Shown in pieces: positions 55,237-63,916 of a stretch of 64,000 bases of DNA. A program made the position numbers and the translations under genes. Under the pieces are notes generated by a model. The model had not been told where the DNA came from, did not search any database, and saw only the letters and a program-made list of their open reading frames with translations. Location: positions 62,001-126,000 of the forward strand of contig JAISAU010000012.1 of the NCBI GenBank assembly GCA_031266555.1, in the 5' to 3' direction. This stretch comes from Campylobacteraceae bacterium. Lineage in GTDB: Bacteria > Campylobacterota > Campylobacteria > Campylobacterales > Campylobacteraceae. Each line of letters starts with the position of its first letter. Positions within the stretch are counted from its first letter, which is position 1.

Positions 55237-56829
55237 TTAATCGCGCAAATCTTTATATTGCTCATAATCGCCTTTGAAATCCTCTATCTCGCCGTTATCT
55301 TTTATTTTTATAATTCTGTTCGCGAAAGCGTCTATCAGTTCTCTGTCGTGAGTAACGCAGATAACTACTCCGTCAAATTTGTATAAAGCTTCGCCCAAAG
55401 CTATAATAGCTTCCAAATCAAGATGGTTATTCGGTTCGTCTAAAATCAAAAAATTACCTTTTTCCAACATCATCTTTGATAACATCATTCTATGTTTTTC
55501 GCCGCCGCTTATGGATTTTATGCTCTTTTTTTGCTCTTCTCCAGAAAAAAGCATACGTCCTAAACATTTTCGTATCTCGTCCAAATCTTTTTTATCGTCA
55601 AATTGTTGCAACCATTCAAAAAGTTCCATATCGCCTTTGATGATATCGGTAGTGTCTTGCGGAAAATAGCTCGGCTCTATCGTCGCTCCCCAAAAAATCT
55701 TACCGTTTTTTGAAAAAAGTTCGCAAGTTAAAAGTTTGCAAAGCGTGCTTTTGCCTATACCGTTTGCTCCGATAAGAGCTATTTTATCGCCTTTTTCCAC
55801 TTTAAAACTTATGTTTTTCAACACCTCTTTATCGCCGTATGAAAAAGACAAATTATCTATATTTAAAACCTCGTTGCCTATATCTCTTTTTCGTTTAAAT
55901 ACAATGCTAGGATCTCTTCTTGAAGAGGTTTGTAACTCGTTTATATTTAATTTTTCAAGTTGTTTTTGTCGGCTGGTGGCTTGTTTGGCTTTTGAAGCGT
56001 TCGCGGAAAAACGTCTGATAAAACCTTCCAGATCCTCTTTTTCTTTTAGCTTTCTGTCTCGCTCTACCTCGAGCTGTTTTTGAATGAGTGTCGAAGCCAT
56101 GTACCAATCGTCGTAATTTCCGCTAAATTCACGGATTTTTTTAAAGTCAATATCTAAGATATTGGTAACTACGGAGTTTAGAAAATGTCTGTCGTGCGAG
56201 ATGACTACTATAGTTCCGCCGTGGCGATTTAATTGCTCTTCAAGCCAAGATATCGCGTCTATGTCAAGGTTGTTTGTGGGTTCGTCCAAAAATAAAATAT
56301 CCGGTTTTGGAAACAAAACTTGCGCCAAGAGTATTTTAAATTTTTCCGCACTTGTTAAGAAACGCATTAAATCGTTATGTTTTGAAGCAGGAAATCCTAA
56401 TGCTTCAAGAATTTTTTCTATCATAACCTCATATTCGTAAGTCGGATCTTCTTCCGCGCAAATTATCTCCAAATCAGCCAAGCGATTATTGACGCTTTCG
56501 TCTGAAAAATCGCCGCTTTCATAAAGTTTTTCTTTCTCTTTTATGGCGTTATAGAGTTTTTTATTGCCGTATAAAACCGCGTCTTTAATGCTAAAATCCT
56601 CATAAGCAAATTGATTTTGCCCTAAAATCCCTACTTTTAACGCGTCGCTTATGGACACGTTTCCTGAACTCGCCTCTATCTCACCTGATAAAATCTTCAA
56701 AAATGTACTCTTACCTGCGCCGTTCGCTCCGATAAGCCCGTAACGTTTCGCGCTGTCAAGTTTGAGATTTACATCTTCAAACAAAACTTGACCGCCAAAT
56801 CGCATAGTTATATTGTTTACTTGAACCAT
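55237..56829 (-). CDS. ABC-F family ATPase (YbiT-like)
   Basis: A 530-residue ABC-F protein: two ATPase domains without membrane segments. Walker A GANGAGKST and GANGIGKST, Walker B ILFLDEPTNNLD and FLILDEPNNHLD, and the interdomain linker rich in charged residues (EVERDRKLKEKEDLEGFIRR). These proteins bind the ribosomal E site and relieve stalls. Length and the short linker fit YbiT. It appears monocistronic. Confidence 0.9.
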   Translation of the reverse strand: MVQVNNITMRFGGQVLFEDVNLKLDSAKRYGLIGANGAGKSTFLKILSGEIEASSGNVSISDALKVGILGQNQFAYEDFSIKDAVLYGNKKLYNAIKEKEKLYESGDFSDESVNNRLADLEIICAEEDPTYEYEVMIEKILEALGFPASKHNDLMRFLTSAEKFKILLAQVLFPKPDILFLDEPTNNLDIDAISWLEEQLNRHGGTIVVISHDRHFLNSVVTNILDIDFKKIREFSGNYDDWYMASTLIQKQLEVERDRKLKEKEDLEGFIRRFSANASKAKQATSRQKQLEKLNINELQTSSRRDPSIVFKRKRDIGNEVLNIDNLSFSYGDKEVLKNISFKVEKGDKIALIGANGIGKSTLCKLLTCELFSKNGKIFWGATIEPSYFPQDTTDIIKGDMELFEWLQQFDDKKDLDEIRKCLGRMLFSGEEQKKSIKSISGGEKHRMMLSKMMLEKGNFLILDEPNNHLDLEAIIALGEALYKFDGVVICVTHDRELIDAFANRIIKIKDNGEIEDFKGDYEQYKDLRD

Positions 56830-56910
56830 AAAATACTTTTACTCTCTTTTTTAAATTAAATCGTATTTTAGCGAAAAAGATAGATATTGCGAAGTTCGTT
56901 TTGAAATATA

Positions 56911-57061
56911 TACATGTAATGGCTAATAAATTTTAAGGATAGATGATAAAATCGATTAAATCGGATTTTATATTTTATGAAAAGCGTTACATGTAGAGGT
57001 TTTAAATAATGAAAATAACTCCTTACATGTAGTAGATTTTTTATGTTTTAGCATACATGTA
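56911..57061. repeat. Cluster of four TACATGTA palindromes
   Basis: TACATGTA at 56911, 56988, 57024 and 57054 in the 250-bp gap between dapD and the ABC-F gene. The spacing is irregular (77, 36 and 30 bp). Confidence 0.85.
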
Positions 57062-57080
57062 AAGAGTTATAAAAATATTT

Positions 57081-58304
57081 TTAATGCAAATCGGCGTTTA
57101 ATACTACTTTTCTGTTTGATCTAACCGCTAACATTTTGCCCGTTTGACTGTCGCGGCGAAAATGAATGCCGTTTAAGCCGGAAAGTTCTATAGCTTTTAT
57201 AACATAACCTTTAACATCGTCGCTTTGGTTATATTTGAACTTAAATTTCGGATTTATCTCAAGTATTAAGTTTAGATGTTCTTTTGCTATAAAAACTTTT
57301 GTGCCTTCAAGTACAGATATGCCGGCGTCTACAATGCAGCCGTCTCCAAGAGGTATGCCTGTGACGGAATTTGCTCCAAGAAGCGTATTTTTGCCTATAC
57401 TCACAGGATTGCCGTTTGTTCCGCTTAACACTCCAAGTATGCTAGCACCCCCTCCTATATCGCTTCCTTCTCCCACTGTAACCGAAGAACTGACTCTACC
57501 TTCTACCATAACCGCTCCGGTAGTGCCCGAATTAAAATTAATATAACTAGCACCCGGCATTACGGCTGTTCCTTCGGCAAGCTGCGCTCCCATTCTGACT
57601 TTTGAAGCGTCAAGTATACGCACTTTATCTGTCGGTATTATATGTTGCAAAAATCTTGGGAATTTATCCACAAAATTTATATAAGGATACGCTCCGTTTA
57701 ATTTTAACTCTATTTCGTTCGCTCTTAGCCATTCAAGTTCTATCGGCACATTTATCGACCACGCCGCATTTTCAAGCAGTCCGAATATGTTTGTTAAATT
57801 AAGGGAGCGAAGAGGAGCTTTGCCTAATGACAAAGCGTATAGTTTCAGATAAGCGCTTTCTACTGATTGAGGAGGCTTGTCGTCAAATATAAAAGTTATT
57901 CTAAAATTATCAGTAAGTCCTTCCGTTTTAGCTATTTGATTTAGATTTTTTATCACTTGCACATTTTTATGATTATCGCCAAAAGCGTTTTCAACGTACG
58001 GGCAAAATATATTTAAAGCATTTTTTATAAACTTTTTTTTCACATCGCATACAAATTCGCTTTTGGAAAAGTCGATTTCAACTCCGCTTTTTTGAAGCGC
58101 AGCTATGAAAGCCGCCGCGCTTTCATAATTTTCTTTCCAATTTACAACCGGATATGTCGCTTGCAAAATTTTATTAGGATTTAGCTGTCCTCTGTCTACT
58201 CTCGCGATTCCAAAACCAATGGGTTTGCGATAGCCTTCGCTTTTTTGAATCTCTTGCGTAAATGATTCAAATTTTTTTACGCTCTCTATAGGTTTGATTA
58301 CCAT
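57081..58304 (-). CDS. dapD: Tetrahydrodipicolinate N-succinyltransferase DapD
   Basis: A ~407-residue enzyme of the lysine/diaminopimelate pathway, succinylating tetrahydrodipicolinate. The C-terminal left-handed beta-helix is visible as hexapeptide repeats: MGAQLAEGTAVMPGASYINF, SVTVGEGSDIGGGASILG, NPVSIGKNTLLGANS and IPLGDGCIVDAG. It is the longer DapD type used by Campylobacterota. The ATG beginning MVIKPIES has AAGGAG upstream; a longer frame adds five residues. Confidence 0.92.
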   Translation of the reverse strand: MVIKPIESVKKFESFTQEIQKSEGYRKPIGFGIARVDRGQLNPNKILQATYPVVNWKENYESAAAFIAALQKSGVEIDFSKSEFVCDVKKKFIKNALNIFCPYVENAFGDNHKNVQVIKNLNQIAKTEGLTDNFRITFIFDDKPPQSVESAYLKLYALSLGKAPLRSLNLTNIFGLLENAAWSINVPIELEWLRANEIELKLNGAYPYINFVDKFPRFLQHIIPTDKVRILDASKVRMGAQLAEGTAVMPGASYINFNSGTTGAVMVEGRVSSSVTVGEGSDIGGGASILGVLSGTNGNPVSIGKNTLLGANSVTGIPLGDGCIVDAGISVLEGTKVFIAKEHLNLILEINPKFKFKYNQSDDVKGYVIKAIELSGLNGIHFRRDSQTGKMLAVRSNRKVVLNADLH

Positions 58305-58370
58305 ACTAACTCCTTGCACTGTTTTAAAATTTCGCTAAAGATCTATTTTTTTTGAAAATCCATTTTTGAC

Positions 58371-59483
58371 TTATCTCTTTGTCGAACAGCCGCTATTGGT
58401 GGGAATCGGTTGAATTTCACTATTGTCTGCGCCGCCATTTTTGTTTATTTGCTCTATCGTTTTTAAAATCTCGCTCGCCGCGTCGTTATAACGTTTAAAA
58501 CTTACGGCTTTTTCATTAAAAATCGCTATAGGTTCGCCTTTATCAGCCCCTTCTCGTATGCAAAGCTCTATTGGAATATTAGCTAAGATTGGCACATTAT
58601 ACTCTTTGGCAAGCTCTTTTGTAGTGTTTTTGCCAAAAATTTCATACTCTTTTCCGCAATCATCGCAAATGAATCCGCTCATATTTTCTATAATGCCGGC
58701 TATTGGAATGTGAAGCTTTTTAAACATATCAAGACTTCTTTTAGCGTCATCAAGTGCCACAGTTTGAGGCGTTGTAACGCAAACTCCACAAGTTACGGGC
58801 ACGCTTTGAGCTAGAGTTAGTTGAGCGTCTCCGGTGCCTGGGGGCATATCTATAAATAAAACGTCCAAATCGCTCCATAAAACGTCTCTTAAAAATTGTT
58901 CCACAGCTTTCATTATCATAGCGCCGCGCCAAATAAGCGACTGACCTTCCGTCATCAAAACGCCCATGCTTATCATCTCAATGCCGTGAACCGTCACAGG
59001 TTTTAATTTTTCGCCTAAAATCGTCGGTTTTACATTTGCTACGCCAAGCATTCTTGGGATATTAGGACCATATATATCAGCGTCCAATATGCCGACTTTT
59101 TTACCTTGTTTTGACAAACAAAGAGCTAAATTTACCGTTGTCGTGGATTTGCCTACCCCGCCTTTGCCGGAGCTTACCATTACAAAATTTTTTATGTTCG
59201 GAGCTATGTTTTTGTTTGAATGAAAGTTGCTTTTTTGTTCCGGGATATTTGGTTGCCCAACTTTTATCTCTGCTTTTATACCGCCTTTTTTCAGCGCGCT
59301 TATGGCGTCTTCTCGCACTTTTTTCGCGATATCGGGATTTGCTGAGACTATATTTATATCGACAAAAACTTTGTCATCTTTTATCTTTATATCGCTTACA
59401 AAACCAAATGTTACAATATCCTTCTCAAATCCCGGATATTTTACACCTCTTAAAAGCTCTTTTATATCATCTTGTTTAAACAC
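58371..59483 (-). CDS. mrp: Iron-sulfur cluster carrier protein Mrp/ApbC
   Basis: A 370-residue P-loop ATPase. An N-terminal MIP18/DUF59 domain is followed by VSSGKGGVGKSTTTVNLAL (deviant Walker A), DADIYGPNIPRMLG and DMPPGTGDAQLTLAQ. FICDDCGKEYEIFG carries the CxxC that binds the transferable 4Fe-4S cluster. It is 50 bp upstream of dapD on the same strand order (mrp first). Confidence 0.93.
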   Translation of the reverse strand: MFKQDDIKELLRGVKYPGFEKDIVTFGFVSDIKIKDDKVFVDINIVSANPDIAKKVREDAISALKKGGIKAEIKVGQPNIPEQKSNFHSNKNIAPNIKNFVMVSSGKGGVGKSTTTVNLALCLSKQGKKVGILDADIYGPNIPRMLGVANVKPTILGEKLKPVTVHGIEMISMGVLMTEGQSLIWRGAMIMKAVEQFLRDVLWSDLDVLFIDMPPGTGDAQLTLAQSVPVTCGVCVTTPQTVALDDAKRSLDMFKKLHIPIAGIIENMSGFICDDCGKEYEIFGKNTTKELAKEYNVPILANIPIELCIREGADKGEPIAIFNEKAVSFKRYNDAASEILKTIEQINKNGGADNSEIQPIPTNSGCSTKR

Positions 59484-59628
59484 TTGTATCCTCTTATAAA
59501 ATTTATGTATCGGTTCTTCACACCATATCTAAAATAAAATATAGACATTTTAGTAAAAACACTATATATTAGGCAATCTTAGGATTGGGAATGTAACACA
59601 AAAAAGATAAAAAAAAGCTTTTGATATG

Positions 59629-59634
59629 TATAAT
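59629..59634 (+). promoter_or_regulatory. Candidate extended -10 for the ispDF-sat-pgpA operon
   Basis: TGTATAAT (59627-59634) upstream of the TTG start at 59664, with AAGGGG in between. The TG extension is typical of promoters lacking a -35. Confidence 0.5.
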
Positions 59635-59663
59635 ATCGTAACACCTAAGTTCAAGGGGACTTT

Positions 59664-60803
59664 TTGCTTGATATATCTTTAATTATTTTAAGCGCTGGAG
59701 CGTCGAACCGTTTTAAGATGAAAGTTAAAAAACAGTGGATTCGAGTCGGAGACGTTCCGTTGTGGGTTTATGTAGCGAACAATCTTAGTAAAACATATGC
59801 TTTTAAAGATGTAATCATAACCGCAAATGCGGACGAGCTTTTCTACATGTATAAGTTTACCGATTTTAAAATTGTTAAGGGCGGCGATACAAGACAATCT
59901 TCTCTTATAAACGCTTTGCAACATGTAACGACAAAATATGTTTTGGTAAGCGACGCGGCAAGATGTTGCGTGCCTCCTTCTTTGGTTCAAAGACTTTTAA
60001 GCGAAGCGGGCAACGCGGACGCGATAGTGCCGTATCTTAACGTGACCGATACCGTTGTTTACGAGAATGATACGATACATAGAGAGAAAATCAAGCTGAT
60101 CCAAACGCCGCAACTTTCTTTGACTCTTGCGCTAAAAGAAGCTTTAACGCAAGAGAGAGAATTTACGGATGAAAGTAGCGCGATAAAAATGAACGGCGGT
60201 AGCGTAAAATATATATCAGGAGATATCGCGGCTGAGAAACTAACAACTCTTGACGCAAATAACGGCGTGCTTTCGCTTTTAAAAGCTCCTGTAAAAAGTT
60301 GTTTTTATGGCAGCGGATTTGATGTGCACGCTTTTGAAGAGGCAAAACCTATGTATCTTGGCGGAGTTAAGTTAGACTCTGATTTTGGTTTTAAAGCTCA
60401 TTCTGACGGCGATGTAGCCATACACGCTTTGATAGACGCGCTTTTGGCGGCGGCTGGCGGCGGCGATATAGGAGAGTGGTTTCCGGATTTTGACGAAAGG
60501 TACAAAAACATAGACTCAACCAAGCTTTTAGAATATGTTTGCGATTTTTTGGCAAAAGTCGGCTTTGAGATAGTTCATTGCGATTTGACCATAATAGCGC
60601 AAACGCCAAAAATTTCGCCTTACAAGCAAGCCATATCAAAAAAATTAGCTTCTATTTTAGATATATCTCCCGTACATGTTAATGTGAAAGCCACTACAAC
60701 CGAACATCTTGGTTTTATAGGCAGAAAAGAGGGCATTGGGGTTTTAGCTTCGGCAACACTAAAATATTACGATTGGACGACAAATGAAAATATTAATCGT
60801 TGA
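59664..60803 (+). CDS. ispDF: Bifunctional IspD/IspF isoprenoid enzyme
   Basis: A 379-residue fusion of 2-C-methylerythritol 4-phosphate cytidylyltransferase (IspD) and MECDP synthase (IspF), as usual in Campylobacterota. The IspD half has ILSAGASNRFKMKVKKQW and LVSDAARCCVP. The IspF half begins at ~210 with GSGFDVHAFEEAKPMYLGGV and has AHSDGDVAIHALIDALLAAA, then VNVKATTTEHLGFIGRKEG. The start is TTG. It overlaps the next gene by 20 bp. Confidence 0.94.
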   Translation: MLDISLIILSAGASNRFKMKVKKQWIRVGDVPLWVYVANNLSKTYAFKDVIITANADELFYMYKFTDFKIVKGGDTRQSSLINALQHVTTKYVLVSDAARCCVPPSLVQRLLSEAGNADAIVPYLNVTDTVVYENDTIHREKIKLIQTPQLSLTLALKEALTQEREFTDESSAIKMNGGSVKYISGDIAAEKLTTLDANNGVLSLLKAPVKSCFYGSGFDVHAFEEAKPMYLGGVKLDSDFGFKAHSDGDVAIHALIDALLAAAGGGDIGEWFPDFDERYKNIDSTKLLEYVCDFLAKVGFEIVHCDLTIIAQTPKISPYKQAISKKLASILDISPVHVNVKATTTEHLGFIGRKEGIGVLASATLKYYDWTTNENINR

Positions 60804-61674
60804 AAACGAGGTCTATTTAGCTCAAAGTATCTCTACAAAACTCACTGAAGTCGGATACGTTTGCGAGATAGTTACAAATATAAAAGACGCGCTTAGAAAC
60901 GAAAAGTACGATGCCGTATTGCTTTCCACAAATATTTCGGGACAAAATTTTTATCCCATTATTGAAAAACATAAAAATTCCATTATAGTTTTGATGATTT
61001 CATATATTAGCAGCGATACGATCTTAAATCCTATAAAAGCCGGAGCTAGCGATTATATACAAAAACCTTTTATGATGGAGGAACTTTTGCGCAAACTTCA
61101 GCATTTGCGCATGTACAATAAGCTTTTACTTGAAAATAAAACGTATTCTTCATATATGGAAAATTTATTTGCGAATGTTAAAGTAGACTATCAAGTCATA
61201 GCGAGAAAAATAACTTCCCCGATTTTAATCAAAAGCTCTATTCAAACTTACGCCGACGCGCTTGTATTTCGCTATGCTGAAAATTTTAAAGAGCAATTTA
61301 ACTTCATCTCGCTTTCAAGTTCCGACGCGCTTGAAAAGATTGCCAAAAACGAATTTAATACTCTTATGTATTTGGTCAATTTTCAAGATATCAAAGCAGG
61401 CGATAAAAATAAGATATTTAACGTTATAGAGCAAAAAAGAGTTATAATCTCCTCCACAAATTTAAACGAGGAAGCTCCGTTTGATAGTATACAGATAACA
61501 TCCGACGATAATTTTTTTGAAAAACTTGATATTTTAACGATAGACGATTATGTAAAAAATGTATTGGTACATTTTCAAGATAAACTGCCCGATACGGAAT
61601 TATCAAGAAAGCTTGGGATTTCAAGAAAGAGTTTATGGGAGAGAAGGAAAAGGTATGGCATTAAGAAAAAGTAG
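60784..61674 (+). CDS. Atypical orphan response regulator, HP1021/Cj1608 type
   Basis: A 296-residue regulator with a receiver-like N-terminal domain and a C-terminal Fis-type helix-turn-helix (LSRKLGISRKSLWERRKRYG). The phosphoacceptor Asp is replaced by Ser48 in YDAVLLSTNISG and the acidic pair is VENE, so it cannot be phosphorylated in the usual way. H. pylori HP1021 and C. jejuni Cj1608 share this feature and the ispDF neighbourhood; HP1021 binds oriC and acts as a redox-responsive regulator. No sigma-54 ATPase domain is present. Confidence 0.87.
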   Translation: MKILIVENEVYLAQSISTKLTEVGYVCEIVTNIKDALRNEKYDAVLLSTNISGQNFYPIIEKHKNSIIVLMISYISSDTILNPIKAGASDYIQKPFMMEELLRKLQHLRMYNKLLLENKTYSSYMENLFANVKVDYQVIARKITSPILIKSSIQTYADALVFRYAENFKEQFNFISLSSSDALEKIAKNEFNTLMYLVNFQDIKAGDKNKIFNVIEQKRVIISSTNLNEEAPFDSIQITSDDNFFEKLDILTIDDYVKNVLVHFQDKLPDTELSRKLGISRKSLWERRKRYGIKKK

Positions 61675-62845
61675 TAAACAATTATTTGTTGACAAAGAAT
61701 CATTAGTAACGCTTGGTCTAATTAAAGAAGGGATACTCCATCCCGTGCATAAATTAATGAGCAAAGACGAAGCTTACGAAGTTGATAAAAACGGATTTTA
61801 TAAGGGCAAACGTTTTCCAATGTCTTTTACATTCGCTCCGAACGGCAAACGCAATCAAAACACTATAAAAAACGCTAAAAAGGGCGAAAAGCTCGAACTT
61901 ATATTAAATAATAAAAAACGCGGCGAGATAATAGTGGACGAAGTGTTTGAAGTTGACCAAATGCAAAAAATCGTCAAAATATTCGGCAGCGTAGATACTG
62001 AAAATCTTGTTATTGAGCGTCTTTTGAAAAGGCTTGGAAATTGGGCTGTGAGCGGAGATTTTATCTTAGACTCCGATTATGTTAAAAATGTTAAACAGCA
62101 GATAGCGAACGCCAAAAAAGCTTTGGACGCGCAAAGGGTATCGGCTATCATGATGACGGCAAACCCTTTTCACAGAGCGCATGAGAGACTTATCAGAATT
62201 ACGCTTGAAAAAAGCGATTTATTAGTAATATTTTTGCTAAAGCCTTATGAGCAAGAAGGTCTTTTACCTTTTGAGTTGCGTAAAAAAACCCTGCAATATT
62301 TTGTGGAAAATTATGTGCATAAAAACCGCATTTTAATTATTCCTTTTGATAACTCTTACGTTTACGCGGATAATAAAAACGCTGTTCTTGATAGTATAAT
62401 AGCGCGCAATTTCGGTTGCAATAGAATGGTTTTTAGCGAATATTACAGCGGTATTGGAGTATATTATGATAAAAATCATATGAAAACGGTACTTGACGAA
62501 TATAGCGATTTGCCTGAAATTGACATTATGGCGAAATTTGTGTTTTGCAACGAGTGCAATACGCTTGTAAATTCTCGCACTTGTCCGCACGGTACGCATC
62601 ATCATATTAAATACAACTCCTCTTCTCTTTTGGCGCTTTTGCAAGAAGGCATTTTGCCCCCGGCCGTGCTTATGCGAAAAGATATATCGGCGATTATTTT
62701 GAGCAGTATTTATCCAAATCGCTTTAAAAATGTTACGCAAATTTATGACGATCTCTTCCCTAGTATGGGGTTGATTGAAGCGCATAATGACAGGGATTTT
62801 TATATGGAGCTTATGAAGCTTTACCAAACGACTTCATTAACGTAG
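61655..62845 (+). CDS. sat: Sulfate adenylyltransferase (ATP sulfurylase)
   Basis: A ~396-residue Sat: ATP + sulfate to APS + PPi, or the reverse during sulfur oxidation. The nucleotidyltransferase motif is MTANPFHRAHERLIR with the HxxH pair, followed by FLLKPYEQEGLLPFELR. A zinc-like set lies in FCNECNTLVNSRTCPHGTHHH, split here as CNECNTLVNSRTC and PHGTHHH. I chose the ATG in AAGGAAAAGGTATGG; the longer frame from 61559 lies inside the regulator. Order regulator-sat-pgpA matches C. jejuni Cj1608-Cj1610. Confidence 0.88.
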   Translation: MALRKSSKQLFVDKESLVTLGLIKEGILHPVHKLMSKDEAYEVDKNGFYKGKRFPMSFTFAPNGKRNQNTIKNAKKGEKLELILNNKKRGEIIVDEVFEVDQMQKIVKIFGSVDTENLVIERLLKRLGNWAVSGDFILDSDYVKNVKQQIANAKKALDAQRVSAIMMTANPFHRAHERLIRITLEKSDLLVIFLLKPYEQEGLLPFELRKKTLQYFVENYVHKNRILIIPFDNSYVYADNKNAVLDSIIARNFGCNRMVFSEYYSGIGVYYDKNHMKTVLDEYSDLPEIDIMAKFVFCNECNTLVNSRTCPHGTHHHIKYNSSSLLALLQEGILPPAVLMRKDISAIILSSIYPNRFKNVTQIYDDLFPSMGLIEAHNDRDFYMELMKLYQTTSLT

Positions 62846-62853
62846 GAGACGGT

Positions 62854-63333
62854 ATGCAAAAACTATTTTTGACATTTTTTTATTCAGGTCTTTTCCCAAA
62901 AGCTCCCGGAACTGTCGGAACGATTTTTGGCGCGTTGGCAGCTTGGCTTTTACTGAAGGTTTTAAACGTGGAATCCATTTTTTTAGCCACTGTTTTGATA
63001 AGTGCGATAGCTATTGGAGTCATTAACAAATATGAAGCAAGTAGTGGAAAACATGACAATCAACAAATAGTCATAGACGAAGTGGTTGGAGTTTGGCTTG
63101 CAATTTGCGTTAGTTTTTCAACCGGTATTTTACAAATTTTGCTTTGTGTGATATTTTTCAGAATCTTCGATATCGGTAAACCTTCTATTATAGGGCGAAT
63201 AGATAAAAATGTCAAAGGCGGACTAGGAGTTGTGGGAGACGATCTTGTTGCGGGATTGTTTGCGGGGATAATAAGTGCGGGCATTTGGCAATTAGTCGGC
63301 AGATTAGAGATAATTCAAAGTTTTAATTACTAA
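62854..63333 (+). CDS. pgpA: Phosphatidylglycerophosphatase A
   Basis: A 159-residue membrane enzyme that makes phosphatidylglycerol from its phosphate. It opens LTFFYSGLFPKAPGTVGTIF. IVIDEVVGVWLAICVSF and RIFDIGKPSIIGRIDKNVKG hold the acidic active-site residues, followed by GVVGDDLVAGLFAG. It is last in the ispDF operon, 8 bp after sat. Confidence 0.92.
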   Translation: MQKLFLTFFYSGLFPKAPGTVGTIFGALAAWLLLKVLNVESIFLATVLISAIAIGVINKYEASSGKHDNQQIVIDEVVGVWLAICVSFSTGILQILLCVIFFRIFDIGKPSIIGRIDKNVKGGLGVVGDDLVAGLFAGIISAGIWQLVGRLEIIQSFNY

Positions 63334-63916
63334 AAGTTTTTAGATATTAAAAATTTTGTATCTCATTTGTTTTTTATATGTTACATGTAAGGCGTAATAA
63401 GTCAAATATACAAAATTTTTACAATTTTTACTTTCTAAACATCCATATTTCATAAATATAGCATAAATACAAGATGATATTTAAGTGCATAATAATATAT
63501 TTTGCAATAAAATACGTTAATGCATTTACCAAAGAGATTATTAAGTAATCAAAAGGTTGTGCATAAAAGCTATGTTCAAAAAGAGATTTTTAGTTTGACA
63601 AATAGTACATGTAGGTAAAGTTACATAAGAAAAATACCGAAAATATATTTATATTAAGGTTATTTGAAAAGTAAGCATTATTTTGGCTTATGCCAAAAAA
63701 GCGATGTAATTATTGCGAACGATATATAGAGTTCTTCGCAAGCCTTTACAGATGTAGGAGTAGCGTCCTTATCGCGCCGTTTTGAAAAGAGATGAAACGA
63801 CGTACATGTAAAATATTTCAATAAAATAAACGATTTGTTAGATTATTAGCTTAAATATGGTATCATAGAAATGATTTTTAAAGATTTTAAATTAATTTAT
63901 AATTGGATGGTGAACA
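63334..63916. other. Intergenic region with three TACATGTA sites
   Basis: About 580 bp. TACATGTA at 63382, 63606 and 63803. A TTTTGGC/GCCAAAA stem lies at 63681-63698. A 31-codon frame (63690-63785) begins MPKKRCNYCERYIEFF, with a CxxC; no ribosome binding site, not recognised. A possible promoter TGGTATCAT lies at 63858-63866 before the MarR-like gene. Confidence 0.5.

Noticed and set aside
63690-63785. 31-codon frame with CxxC in the last intergenic region
   Set aside because: No ribosome binding site and no family recognised; could be chance or a remnant.
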